From assembly GCA_900542935.1 (NCBI GenBank), contig UQPN01000005.1:1-64000 (forward strand): a DNA stretch of 64,000 bases. Reading direction: 5' to 3'. The position numbers were made by a program, and so were the translations under genes. The notes beneath the pieces were generated by a model. That model did no database searches. It was not told where the DNA came from and was given only the letters and a program-made list of their open reading frames with translations. Position 1 is the first letter of the stretch. Each line of letters begins with the position of its first letter. Positions 51,476 through 60,771 of this stretch are shown here, in pieces. This stretch comes from an uncultured Eubacteriales bacterium. GTDB lineage: Bacteria; Bacillota; Clostridia; Christensenellales; Borkfalkiaceae.

Positions 51476-54202
51476 ATGTTTCAGGTAGAAAAATATCAGA
51501 AAGCTTGCAGAGAATTGATCCCCGAAGGCATTGTTCTTTTAAAAAACAAAAACGGCGTTTTGCCTTTTAAATCCACCGATAAAATCGCTTTGTTTTCGCG
51601 CGGACAGTTCGAATACGTGAAAAGCGGTTCCGGTTCCGGCGGCAGAGTCAACTGCCCGTACATCACGCAGTTTTACGACGAATTTTCCTCCCGCGCGCAG
51701 CTCGACGAAGAAGTCTCCGCGTTTTATCGCGATTTTATCGCGGAAAACCCCGCCGAGGGCGACGGCTGGACGTACCCCGCCTCGCAGAAACAGCCGCTTT
51801 TACCCGAAGAACTGGTAAAACGCGCGGCGGAAAAGAACGATAAAGCCGTGTTTATTCTCTCACGTATCTGCGGCGAAGGGTACGATTGCAAGGCGGAAAA
51901 AGGCAACTGGTATTTATCGGACGAAGAACGGCAGTCGATCGCGCTGATTTGCAGATATTTCGCGGGCAGGGCGGCGGTGCTTGTAAATTCGGGCAATTTA
52001 ATCGATCTTTCCTGGCACGAAGAACTTTCCGTTCCCGCGCTGGCGCTGGTGTGGCAGGGCGGACAGGAAGGGGCGCGCGGCACGGCGGACGCGCTTTTTA
52101 ACGTAATTCCGCCAAGCGGCAGGCTTGCCGATACGGCGGCGCGGCTGGAAAGCTACCCGCAGGAGGTTGCCGCGCGTATCACGGGCAAACCCGCGTTCGG
52201 CAACGAAGTGCGCAATTTCCGCGCCGAAGATATTTATGTGGGCTATCGCTATTTCGAAACGTTTGCGAAAGACGACGTGCTTTTCCCGTTCGGCTACGGC
52301 TTAACTTACACGCAATTCGCAATCGTTTGCGAAACCGCCGCGGTGTGCGGCGACGCCGTGAATTTTGTTTTCCGCGTAAAAAACACGGGCAAAGAGCGCG
52401 GCAAAGAGGTGGTGCAGCTGTATTTTTTCGCTCCGCAGGGCAGGCTGGGCAAGCCGGCGCGCGTGTTGTGCGGGTTTAAAAAGACGAAAGAACTGCAGCC
52501 CGGAAACACGCAGAAAATCGAAATTTCCGTGCCGTTTTACACGCTTGCTTCGTACGACGATACGGGCGCCGCGGGCGCGGAAAGCGGCGAAAACACGGCG
52601 TATTGCTACGTGGCGGAAGCGGGAGAATACGCGTTTTATGCGGGCGAAAACGTGCGCGACGCGGAAAAATGCTTCTCCTTCCGTATGGATAAATTGCGGA
52701 TTATTTCGCGCTGTTCGCAGTGCCTCGCACCCGTGTTCCCGTTTGAAAAAATGGCTACGACGGACGGCAAAACGTACTTTTTCGAACCCGCGGCGCTGCA
52801 AAAATCACCCGTGCGCATCGAAAGAAGCGCGGCGGCGGAAACGCCCGTAACGGGCAATCGCGGCATAAAATTAAAAGACGTCGAAAGCGGCAGAGCCACG
52901 CTTGAAGAATTTGTCGCGCAGTTTACGGCGGAAGAACTTTGCATGCTGGTGCGCGGCGAGGGCATGTCCTCGGTGAAGGGCAGCGTTTCGGGCTCGGCAA
53001 GCTGTTTCGGCGGCGTATCCGCCGTGTGGGCGGAGGCGGGCGTGCCCGTCATCACCACCTGCGACGGACCGAGCGGCGTGCGGCTGGAATGTTCCATCGA
53101 AACGCAGCAGATCCCTTCGGGCACGCTGATTGCCTGCGCATGGGATCCGTATGCGGCGGGCGCGGTGTACGAGGGCTTCGCGGGCGAACTGGCTCTGCAC
53201 GGGGTAGACGTGGCGCTGGCCCCCGGCATGAATATTCACCGCCACCCCTTAGGCGGCAGAAATTTCGAATATTATTCGGAAGATCCGCTTCTTTCCGGCG
53301 AAAACGCGGCGGCGATGGCGGAAGTCATGGCGAAAAACGGCGCGTTCGTTACGCTGAAACATTTCGCGGGAAACGAACAGGAACTTTGCCGCGGCTCGGT
53401 GGACGAAGAGATGAGCGAGCGCGCTCTTCGCGAAATATATCTGAAAGGCTTCGAAATCGCGGTGCGCGGCGGCTACGCGAAATATATCATGACGTCATAT
53501 AACCGCGTCGCAAACGTGCACTGTTCCAATTCCTACGCGCTTACCACGCAGATTCTGCGCGGCGAATGGGGCTTTCGCGGCGCGGTGATGACGGACTGGT
53601 GGGCGGCGTGCGATTCCGCGGAAGCACTGGATAAGGGCGTAGGCTGCGCGGACGAAAACGCCGACGTTACGAAATTAGCTTCCGGCGTACGCGCGCAGAA
53701 CGATTTGTACATGGTGGTGCCGGACGCCGCGACGTATAAAGACGATCTGAAAAAGCAGCTCGAACAGGGCAATTTAACGTTCTTCGATCTGCGCCGTTCG
53801 GCGGAGAATATACTGCGCTGCGTCATGCTTACCGAAACGTTTAAAAAGGGCGGTTTCAAACGCCGCGATTTATCGGTGAAAGCGGGAAAAACGCTGTACG
53901 ACAAGCCGTTTTCAAGCGATAAATTCACCGTGCGGCTGCCCGCGGCGAAAGAATACGCGATGCGGTTTTCGTACGCGGTGGACGGCGATACGCTGGCGCA
54001 ATACAAACTGACGGTGCGCGTAAACATGCAGGTAACGGTAAACCCCGTGGTGCGCGGCACGAACGGCAAAGAAGAAACAAGCGATTTATTTTCGGTGTAT
54101 CTGCCGCAGGAAGCGGAGTTCTGGTTTGAAGGCACTTCGTGGCGGACGGAAAAGGCGGCGTATAAAATCACCCGCGTAATGATTTACGAAAAGCAGGATT
54201 AA
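51476..54202 (+). CDS. GH3 beta-glycosidase with circularly permuted domains
   Basis: A 908-residue protein. Domain order is reversed relative to most GH3 enzymes: the alpha/beta C-terminal-type domain comes first (residues about 15-290, EGIVLLKNKNGVLPF, VLVNSGNLIDLSW, FPFGYGLTYTQF), then a fibronectin-III-like domain (about 295-365, VKNTGKERGKEVVQLYF), then the TIM-barrel domain (about 470-800) with CDGPSGVR, APGMNIHRHPLGGRNFEYYSEDP and the nucleophile in MTDWWA (Asp707). Permuted GH3 beta-glucosidases are known from gut Clostridia. It lacks a signal peptide, so it acts on imported oligosaccharides. No strong ribosome site precedes the ATG. It probably co-transcribes with the next two genes. 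Confidence 0.9.
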   Translation: MFQVEKYQKACRELIPEGIVLLKNKNGVLPFKSTDKIALFSRGQFEYVKSGSGSGGRVNCPYITQFYDEFSSRAQLDEEVSAFYRDFIAENPAEGDGWTYPASQKQPLLPEELVKRAAEKNDKAVFILSRICGEGYDCKAEKGNWYLSDEERQSIALICRYFAGRAAVLVNSGNLIDLSWHEELSVPALALVWQGGQEGARGTADALFNVIPPSGRLADTAARLESYPQEVAARITGKPAFGNEVRNFRAEDIYVGYRYFETFAKDDVLFPFGYGLTYTQFAIVCETAAVCGDAVNFVFRVKNTGKERGKEVVQLYFFAPQGRLGKPARVLCGFKKTKELQPGNTQKIEISVPFYTLASYDDTGAAGAESGENTAYCYVAEAGEYAFYAGENVRDAEKCFSFRMDKLRIISRCSQCLAPVFPFEKMATTDGKTYFFEPAALQKSPVRIERSAAAETPVTGNRGIKLKDVESGRATLEEFVAQFTAEELCMLVRGEGMSSVKGSVSGSASCFGGVSAVWAEAGVPVITTCDGPSGVRLECSIETQQIPSGTLIACAWDPYAAGAVYEGFAGELALHGVDVALAPGMNIHRHPLGGRNFEYYSEDPLLSGENAAAMAEVMAKNGAFVTLKHFAGNEQELCRGSVDEEMSERALREIYLKGFEIAVRGGYAKYIMTSYNRVANVHCSNSYALTTQILRGEWGFRGAVMTDWWAACDSAEALDKGVGCADENADVTKLASGVRAQNDLYMVVPDAATYKDDLKKQLEQGNLTFFDLRRSAENILRCVMLTETFKKGGFKRRDLSVKAGKTLYDKPFSSDKFTVRLPAAKEYAMRFSYAVDGDTLAQYKLTVRVNMQVTVNPVVRGTNGKEETSDLFSVYLPQEAEFWFEGTSWRTEKAAYKITRVMIYEKQD

Positions 54203-54246
54203 CCGAGCGCCGCCAAAGCGCCTGCGCGAACTACAAGGAAACATTT

Positions 54247-56364
54247 ATGAACGATAAAATTTTCGATCATCTGCCGCCGTCGGCGGGGATCAATCCCATT
54301 CTGCACAATCTTCCGGGCAGCGACGTTCCGGCGGCGTGCGAGGCGCTGAAAGATTTCGGCTTTGCGGGCGCCGTAACCAACGTTCCGGGCATAAACGGCT
54401 TCACGCAAAACCCGGAAAACGTAAAAGAACTGGTGAGCGCCGTGAAAACGCTGCACGAAAACGGACTGGAATACTGGATATACGACGAAACGGGGTATCC
54501 CAGCGGTCAGGCGGGCGGAATCACGCTGGAAGGGCATAAAAATCTGGAAGCGAAAGGGTTTTATATGCGCAAATTCGAAGCGTTTCTGCAACCGAAAGAA
54601 TTTACGTACGTCATCGACGGCGATTCCGATAAAATCGCGTACGCGGCGAAGTATAAAATCGATCTTTCGGATAATTGCGAAGCTTATTTGAAAATTTCTG
54701 CCGCGGAAAGCTTGCCTTTTTCGAAAAAACGCGTTAAAATATCGTTACGGTCCGGCGAAGCGGCGTATGTGTTCATCGTTCGTCCCGCCTACGAGGGCGC
54801 GCACACGGTGCATAATATTTCCAGCCGCAAACGCTACATCGATATTATGGATAAGCGCGCCGTGAAACGGTTTTTAAACGTGGCGTACGCGCCGATTGCC
54901 GCCGCGGACGAAAACGCTTACAAAAACGCCCGAGCCGTGTTTACAGACGAGCCGAGCGTGATGGCAAGTTACGCCCGCGAACACGAATCGTTCAATTACG
55001 CGCTCGCGCCGTATACGGGTACGTTATTTAAAGAATTTCAAAAACGCCGCGGATATTCGCTGTTGCCGTATCTGCCGCTCGTATTCGAAGAAACCGACGC
55101 GCTGTATCCGAAAATCCGTACGGATTTTTACGAAACCGTCGGCGAGCTGGCGGCGGAAAATTACACGGGGCAGATAGGCGCATACTTAAAAAAGCGCGGC
55201 ACGAAAATTTCCGGGCATTATCTTGCCGAGGAACACGTGTGGGAACACGCGGCGAATTACGGCAGTTACGAACGCGTTCTGGAAAAAGCGGGCTATCCCG
55301 GCATGGACATTCTGCAATGCACGCCCGAAGATTTTTATTTCAACGCGCCGAAATTTCTGCAGATGATTGCCGAAAAGAAAAATTCCGACGGCTTCATGGT
55401 GGAATTCTGCCCGTTTTTCAACGCCGAAGCGTTTTATAAAAACGCGTTTGAAAACACGGTGGGTTCGCTGAGCATTTTATATATGTTCGGCGCGCGCAAA
55501 ATCAACAGCTATTACCTGCCGAAACTCTGCGATTACCGCGGCGGCTCGGTGGCTTCTCTCGCCCGGTTCAAAGGCGGACTCACCCGCGAACAGTCGCTGT
55601 ATTTAAACGCCTATGCGCGCAGAATGTACGCGGCTCTTTCGGGCAGAAAAACGCAGAAAATCACATGCGTGTACTATGCTTTGGAGGACGTGCAGGCGAA
55701 ATTCGCCCCGTGCAACAACGGAAAATACGCGCGCGACGTCGTGCTTACGGCGCTCGATCGTTCCCTGAAAAAACTGGCGGAAACCTTGCTCCTTAGCGGC
55801 GAGGAATACGTCTTTTCGGACGGCGCGCAGCTGCGGGAGGCGGCGAAGAACGCCGCGAAAACGAAGAAAGCGGAAATGCGCCGCGTGGTGGTGCCCGTAT
55901 GCGATTTTATCCGGAAAGAAACGCTGGAATCGTTGAAAACGTTATCGGGAAACGGCGCGGAAATCGTGTTTTTGAAAGAGGAGCGCGAAGCCGGCGCGGC
56001 GGCTTGCGCCTGTTACGACGGCGCGGCGAAAACGGGCGGCGGAACGAAAATCGCGGTGGGCGAAAACTGCGGCGTTTATACGGCGGATTTCGGCGAAAGC
56101 ATCACCGTTTCCGGATTATTGAAAAAAATCCGCCGCAAGGAAAAGAAACGCGCGTTGCTTGTGCCGAAGAAGAACGTTATCAAGCAAAGTTACGAGGGCG
56201 GCATTACGGCGTATTACAACAACAACCTGCAGGAAACGGAACTTGTCGCGGCGAAGAACGTAACGATTTACAATCCCGCGACGGGCGGCATTTACGGCGC
56301 GAAAGCGGGCGATACGGTGAAAATCAGCGCGTATCGGCTGGTGTTTGCCGAAGCGGAGGAATAA
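54247..56364 (+). CDS. GH106-like glycoside hydrolase (putative alpha-L-rhamnosidase)
   Basis: A 705-residue protein without signal peptide. The early block YWIYDETGYPSGQAGG and the later FTDEPS and YLAEEHVWEHAANYGSY resemble the barrel strands of GH106-type proteins, which include rhamnogalacturonan-active alpha-L-rhamnosidases. The acidic residues in DETG and FTDEP are candidates for catalysis or calcium binding. GH106 enzymes are usually longer (about 1000), so this is a short or divergent member. AAGGAAA precedes the ATG; the next gene begins 3 bases after its stop. Confidence 0.6.
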   Translation: MNDKIFDHLPPSAGINPILHNLPGSDVPAACEALKDFGFAGAVTNVPGINGFTQNPENVKELVSAVKTLHENGLEYWIYDETGYPSGQAGGITLEGHKNLEAKGFYMRKFEAFLQPKEFTYVIDGDSDKIAYAAKYKIDLSDNCEAYLKISAAESLPFSKKRVKISLRSGEAAYVFIVRPAYEGAHTVHNISSRKRYIDIMDKRAVKRFLNVAYAPIAAADENAYKNARAVFTDEPSVMASYAREHESFNYALAPYTGTLFKEFQKRRGYSLLPYLPLVFEETDALYPKIRTDFYETVGELAAENYTGQIGAYLKKRGTKISGHYLAEEHVWEHAANYGSYERVLEKAGYPGMDILQCTPEDFYFNAPKFLQMIAEKKNSDGFMVEFCPFFNAEAFYKNAFENTVGSLSILYMFGARKINSYYLPKLCDYRGGSVASLARFKGGLTREQSLYLNAYARRMYAALSGRKTQKITCVYYALEDVQAKFAPCNNGKYARDVVLTALDRSLKKLAETLLLSGEEYVFSDGAQLREAAKNAAKTKKAEMRRVVVPVCDFIRKETLESLKTLSGNGAEIVFLKEEREAGAAACACYDGAAKTGGGTKIAVGENCGVYTADFGESITVSGLLKKIRRKEKKRALLVPKKNVIKQSYEGGITAYYNNNLQETELVAAKNVTIYNPATGGIYGAKAGDTVKISAYRLVFAEAEE

Positions 56365-56367
56365 ATT

Positions 56368-58584
56368 ATGAAACAAAAATCCGAAGCGGCGCGCCGGCGG
56401 AAGACAAAGGGCGATTTCACGCTTCCCGGCGAAGCCGGCTATGAAAAACTTACGTTGCGCCTTGCGGAAAAGTGGGGCGCCGACGTGGTGCGGGACAGCG
56501 ACGGAACGCAGCTTTCCCCCGAAATTCTGTCGGCGGGTTACGGCGTTTATTCCACAATCTGCGTCATCCGCGAACACAACGATTTCGCGAAAGCGCATCC
56601 CGAAACGCAGGCGGAAGCGCCGCTTTATTCGCTGCCCGTCGCGGCGGAAAGCGAAACGCTTGAAATAAATCTTCTGAACGGCTATTTTTCGCAGCAATTC
56701 GAAATAGACGAAAGGGAGTGCTCGCAAAAATACTGGCAGGCGTTCGACCGTACGGAAAATAAAGAACTGCCGCGCGAAGAATGGACATACCTCGGCGGCG
56801 GAAAGGCGCTGATTAAACACGCGAAAAAGTACCACGAATATTCCGTGAATTTTTTCGCGTTCCGTATCTGGGAAGAAATTTCCATGTACAATCATATCAC
56901 CAACGGCTGGCAGAAAGAACATCTCCGGCAGCTCGATCCCGTTCACCCCGTCGTGCGCGGGTATCTCAAAGACTATCTGCGGCGGTGGTGCGCGGCGCAT
57001 CCCGCCACAAACGTGGTGCGGTTTACTTCGCTTTTCTACAATTTCGTGTGGATTTGGGGCAGCGATAAAAACAACCGTTTTCTTTTCACCGACTGGGCGT
57101 CGTACGATTTTACGGCAAGCCCCGCGATGCTGGAAAATTACGAAAAATACACGGGCGGAAAACTTTCGGCGGAAGATTTTATCAACGGCGGAAAACGACG
57201 CTCTACCCATACTCTTTCCGATGAAACGAAGCGGAAATATATGCGTTTCGTGCAGAATTTCGTGGCGGATTTCGCGGCGGAGCTGGTGCAAATCGTGCAC
57301 GACGCCGGCAAAAAAGCGTATATGTTTTACGATGACAGCTGGGTGGGCAGCGAGCCTTATTCCGAAAGTTTTGCGCGCATCGGCTTCGACGGTATCATCA
57401 AATGCGTGTTTTCCGCCTACGAAGCGCGTATGTGCGCGGACGTTCCGGGCGTGGAAACGCACGAACTTCGTCTGCACCCGTATCTTTTTCCCACGGGGCT
57501 CACGGGCGAACCGGTGTTTGCGGCGGGCGGAGATCCCGTTACGCCGGCAAAACAATACTGGACGGCGGTGCGCCGCGCGCTTCTTCGCCGCTGTGCCGAC
57601 CGTATCGGGCTGGGCGGATATCTGCACTTAACGCAGGATTTTCCCGATTTTTGCGATTATATCGAAACGCTTGCGGACGAATTCCGAAAAATCAAAGCGT
57701 TGCATAAGGGCGGCGCGCCCTATGCGCTTCCGGTGAAAATTTCCGTGCTCACCCACTGGGGAAAACTGCGCAGCTGGACGTGCGGCGGGCATTATCACGA
57801 ACACCCGGATCTTGACCTTATCAACCTTCTCGAAAGCGTCGCGGGGTTGCCCGTGCAGACGGAATTTATCGATTTCGCGCAGCTGAAAAACGGCGATTTT
57901 ACGGGCAACGTGCTGCTTGTCGCGGGCTTGAAAAACAGCGCGTACGGCGGCGGAAGCGAGTGGAACGACGTAAAAACGTACGAAAGCGCGGCGAAGTTCG
58001 TGCACGGCGGAGGCGCGTTGATCTGCGTGAACGAAGCTTCGGAAACGGACGGATTTTCAACGAATCTGCGCCTTGCGCCGCTGCTCGGCGTCGATCTCGA
58101 TCGCGGCGATTTCAACTGCCGCGGCAAATATCCCTCGGCGGCGGAACGGGAGAAAATTTCCGTCGGAACTTTCACGGGAAAGAAAGAGGCGTTTATCTTC
58201 GCGCCGGACGTACGCATTCTTAAAAACGCGGAAGCGCGCGCGGGCGAAGAAAAAACGTTTGCCGTGGCTGCGCGAAACGTCGGCAAGGGCTTCGCAACGT
58301 ACGTATCCTCGTATAAACACACGCCGGAAAACGCCGCGGCGCTGCTTTCGTTGCTGCTGCGGTTAAGAAATCTGTCCGCGGCGGAAAATTATCTTTCCGA
58401 TAATCCGTATGTGGATTGCGCATACTTCGAAAAAGAAAAAAAGCTGGCGCTGGCAAACGTTTCCGGCGTTTCGCAGTCGGCGCGGATTTCTCTGCCGGGC
58501 GGCGGAAAAACGTTTACGTTGCCGCCCGCCGGCATAAAAATCGTACCCGTCGGCAAAATTCGCGCCGAAGAAAAAGAAGAATAA
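56368..58584 (+). CDS. GH112 beta-galactoside phosphorylase (Gal-HexNAc or Gal-rhamnose)
   Basis: A 738-residue protein, the usual length of GH112 (about 720-750). It phosphorolyses a beta-galactoside to galactose 1-phosphate plus the acceptor sugar, inside the cell. Family blocks recalled from Bifidobacterium LnpA line up: LAEKWGADVVRDSDGTQL, MYNHITNGW, VVRFTSLFYNF, EDFINGG, KKAYMFYDDSWVGSEPY with the general acid at about Asp323, RIGLGGYL and VLTHWGKLRSW. GH112 includes lacto-N-biose/galacto-N-biose phosphorylases and beta-1,4-galactosyl-L-rhamnose phosphorylases. Two rhamnosidase-type genes in this window favour the galactosyl-rhamnose form, but substrate cannot be read from sequence here. 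Confidence 0.87.
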   Translation: MKQKSEAARRRKTKGDFTLPGEAGYEKLTLRLAEKWGADVVRDSDGTQLSPEILSAGYGVYSTICVIREHNDFAKAHPETQAEAPLYSLPVAAESETLEINLLNGYFSQQFEIDERECSQKYWQAFDRTENKELPREEWTYLGGGKALIKHAKKYHEYSVNFFAFRIWEEISMYNHITNGWQKEHLRQLDPVHPVVRGYLKDYLRRWCAAHPATNVVRFTSLFYNFVWIWGSDKNNRFLFTDWASYDFTASPAMLENYEKYTGGKLSAEDFINGGKRRSTHTLSDETKRKYMRFVQNFVADFAAELVQIVHDAGKKAYMFYDDSWVGSEPYSESFARIGFDGIIKCVFSAYEARMCADVPGVETHELRLHPYLFPTGLTGEPVFAAGGDPVTPAKQYWTAVRRALLRRCADRIGLGGYLHLTQDFPDFCDYIETLADEFRKIKALHKGGAPYALPVKISVLTHWGKLRSWTCGGHYHEHPDLDLINLLESVAGLPVQTEFIDFAQLKNGDFTGNVLLVAGLKNSAYGGGSEWNDVKTYESAAKFVHGGGALICVNEASETDGFSTNLRLAPLLGVDLDRGDFNCRGKYPSAAEREKISVGTFTGKKEAFIFAPDVRILKNAEARAGEEKTFAVAARNVGKGFATYVSSYKHTPENAAALLSLLLRLRNLSAAENYLSDNPYVDCAYFEKEKKLALANVSGVSQSARISLPGGGKTFTLPPAGIKIVPVGKIRAEEKEE

Positions 58585-58600
58585 AAAGGAAAAGCAAAGT

Positions 58601-59584
58601 ATGCTGAAGGACGTATTCACAAAGCCTTTCGATCTGATGAAAATCAATCCGTACGTCAGGTTTGTAATGATGTATAACATCGCTGCGGACGAACACCACG
58701 TGCCGCGGCGGATGCTGTACGATTACGGGCTGATCTGCGTGTTGCAGGGCGCCATCTGGTTTCGTTACGGCGGCGAAGAAGTGTGCGTGAAAGAGGGCGA
58801 AATTCACCTGATGCCCCCGATGATTACGCATCGCGAAATCATAAAACAGGGCGACAGGTGCAAATATTACGTAGTGCACTTCGATATGATTTACGATCCC
58901 GCCCGCGCGGATATCGACGTAAACAGCGTGTATCTTTCCCGCTGCGTTCCGGGCGTGGACGAGGTTACGCCGGACAGGGGACTGCTTGCCGCGGGGCGCG
59001 AAGAAGTGGGGCTGATGAAAGGTCCGTTCAAAACCCGCCCGCGCGAATTCGATAAACTGGCGGAGTGCCTGAAACGCATGGAATCGCTTACGGCAAGAAA
59101 CCGCTACCGTACGGCGCAGCATTCCGATACCCTCTCTTTAAAGGGCGATATGCTGGAAATTCTCGCCTATCTGTGGGAGGACGACGTCGATAAAAACGAC
59201 GATTATTATCAGTGCGTGGATAATTTCATCCGCTATGTGCGCAACCATTTTGCCGAGGAAATAGATATCGCGGCGCTGTCTGCGAAATACGGCTTCACGC
59301 CGAATTATTTCCGCTCCGTATTCAAAAAAATCACGGGCATCACGCCGTTCGAATATCTGCAGCGACTGCGCCTCGCCCGCGCGCAGGAATTATTGCAGGA
59401 ACGCCGCTTTTCCGTGCAGCAGGTGGCGTTTCAGGTGGGGTTCAACGATCCGTTTTATTTTTCGAAGGCATTCAAAAAACGCACGGGCACTACCCCCAAG
59501 AAATACGCGGGAAACCCGAAAAACGGCAGGGGGGGGGGTGAGTTATATGCCCATCAACCGGAAGAAGAACCGGACGAACAATAA
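58601..59584 (+). CDS. AraC-family regulator of the glycan operon, with 10-G tract
   Basis: A 327-residue protein. The N-terminal cupin domain (about 25-110, YGLICVLQGAIWFRYGGEEV) precedes two helix-turn-helix units: IAALSAKYGFTPNYFRSVFK and VQQVAFQVGFNDPFYFSKAF. The domain ends KRTGTTPKKYAG; the remaining 24 residues are encoded across ten consecutive G at 59529-59538. Losing one G would swap the tail for a basic one ending FAEKVV, and gaining one would stop the protein at once. It lies 16 bases after the GH112 gene (AAGGAAAAG site) and probably regulates this locus. Confidence 0.87.
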   Translation: MLKDVFTKPFDLMKINPYVRFVMMYNIAADEHHVPRRMLYDYGLICVLQGAIWFRYGGEEVCVKEGEIHLMPPMITHREIIKQGDRCKYYVVHFDMIYDPARADIDVNSVYLSRCVPGVDEVTPDRGLLAAGREEVGLMKGPFKTRPREFDKLAECLKRMESLTARNRYRTAQHSDTLSLKGDMLEILAYLWEDDVDKNDDYYQCVDNFIRYVRNHFAEEIDIAALSAKYGFTPNYFRSVFKKITGITPFEYLQRLRLARAQELLQERRFSVQQVAFQVGFNDPFYFSKAFKKRTGTTPKKYAGNPKNGRGGGELYAHQPEEEPDEQ

Positions 59585-59597
59585 CCGCTCGGGCGGT

Positions 59598-59625
59598 AAA
59601 ACGCGCGTTGAAAAACGCGCGTTTT
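59598..59625 (+). terminator. Terminator of the glycan operon
   Basis: A 10 bp stem, AAAACGCGCG with CGCGCGTTTT and an 8-base loop, lies just after the AraC stop. The T run is only four, so termination may be partial. Confidence 0.65.
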
Positions 59626-59696
59626 ACTTTGCGGAAAAGGTGGTATAAATATAAAATAACGTTCACGCAGACAATCGTACGAAGGAGGAACTTATT

Positions 59697-60593
59697 ATGA
59701 TTATCATCAAAGACGCTTCGTTTTCGGAGGAACGCGCGCTGTATAATCTGCACGACGCGCTTGTGAAAAACTGCCGTTTCGAGGGCGAAGAGGACGGCGA
59801 ATCCGCTATGAAAGAAAGCGGAAAATTACGGGTGGAAGATTCGTATTTCGATTTACGATATCCGCTGTGGCACGTTACGGGCGCGGCGCTTTCGAAAATA
59901 GAAATGACGGAACATTGCCGCGCCGCGTTGTGGTACGATAAAAACGTTTCGATTTCCGCGTCGAAAATGCACGGAATTAAAGCGCTCCGCGAATGCGAAA
60001 ACGTTACCGTGGATAATACGGAAATCGTTTCTCCGGAATTCGGCTGGAAATGTAAAAACGTGCGCGTTACGGGCGGTTCGATTCAATCGGAATACGCGTT
60101 TTTATTAAGCCGCAATCTCATCGTGAGCAATCTGAAATTTCAGGGGAAATACTCGTTTCAGTACGCGCATAACGCGAAATTCACGAAATGCGTTTTCGAT
60201 ACCAAGGACGCGTTCTGGCACACGAAAAACGTTACCGTGAAAGACAGCGTTATCAAAGGCGAATACCTCGGCTGGTATTCCGAAAATCTCACGCTCGTGC
60301 GCTGCAAAATCATCGGCACGCAACCGCTTTGCTATTGCAAGGGGCTGCGGCTGATCGACTGCACTACGGAAGATTGCGATCTGGCGTTCGAATACAGCCA
60401 CGTGAACGCGTCGGTGAAAGGCGACATCGTCAGCGTGAAAAACCCGAAATCGGGCAAAATCGTAGCCGATTCCATCGGGAAAATCATTCTGAAAGATTCC
60501 GTTATCAACAGTCGCGCGAAAATCGTGGTGCGGCAGAATAAAAAGAAAAAGGACGGCGCTTCCGATTCGCGGCAGAGCGCGAAAAAGGCATGA
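59697..60593 (+). CDS. DUF3737 family beta-helix protein
   Basis: A 298-residue soluble protein. The opening FSEERALYNLHDALVKNC, then GESAMKES and the RYPLWH segment are the DUF3737 pattern. The rest is short right-handed beta-helix repeats (VEDSYFDLRYPLW, VTVDNTEIVSPEF, VRVTGGSIQSEYAF, VTVKDSVIKGEYLGWYS, LTLVRCKIIGTQPLCY). The function of the family is unknown. AAGGAGGAAC precedes the ATG. It appears to be a single-gene unit ended by the terminator at 60731-60762. Confidence 0.85.
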   Translation: MIIIKDASFSEERALYNLHDALVKNCRFEGEEDGESAMKESGKLRVEDSYFDLRYPLWHVTGAALSKIEMTEHCRAALWYDKNVSISASKMHGIKALRECENVTVDNTEIVSPEFGWKCKNVRVTGGSIQSEYAFLLSRNLIVSNLKFQGKYSFQYAHNAKFTKCVFDTKDAFWHTKNVTVKDSVIKGEYLGWYSENLTLVRCKIIGTQPLCYCKGLRLIDCTTEDCDLAFEYSHVNASVKGDIVSVKNPKSGKIVADSIGKIILKDSVINSRAKIVVRQNKKKKDGASDSRQSAKKA

Positions 60594-60730
60594 AAAATTC
60601 CACGGCGCTATCGGCGTAGCGCTGCCCGTTACTTTATTATGCAGGCGTTTGCCAACCTTGCGGGCATGGGCGTGCGCCGTAAAAAGCGTCGAATAAGAAA
60701 AACGAAATTCGTTAATAAATCGCAAAAAAA

Positions 60731-60762
60731 CCTGCAAAGCCGTAAGCCCCGCAGGTTTTTTT
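60731..60762. terminator. Bidirectional terminator
   Basis: CCTGC (60731-60735) and GCAGG (60751-60755) close a hairpin flanked by AAAAAAA and TTTTTTT, so T runs follow on both strands. It separates the DUF3737 gene from the convergent kinase-like gene. The 178-base gap 60594-60771 holds nothing else clear. Confidence 0.85.
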
Positions 60763-60771
60763 ATAGCGATT

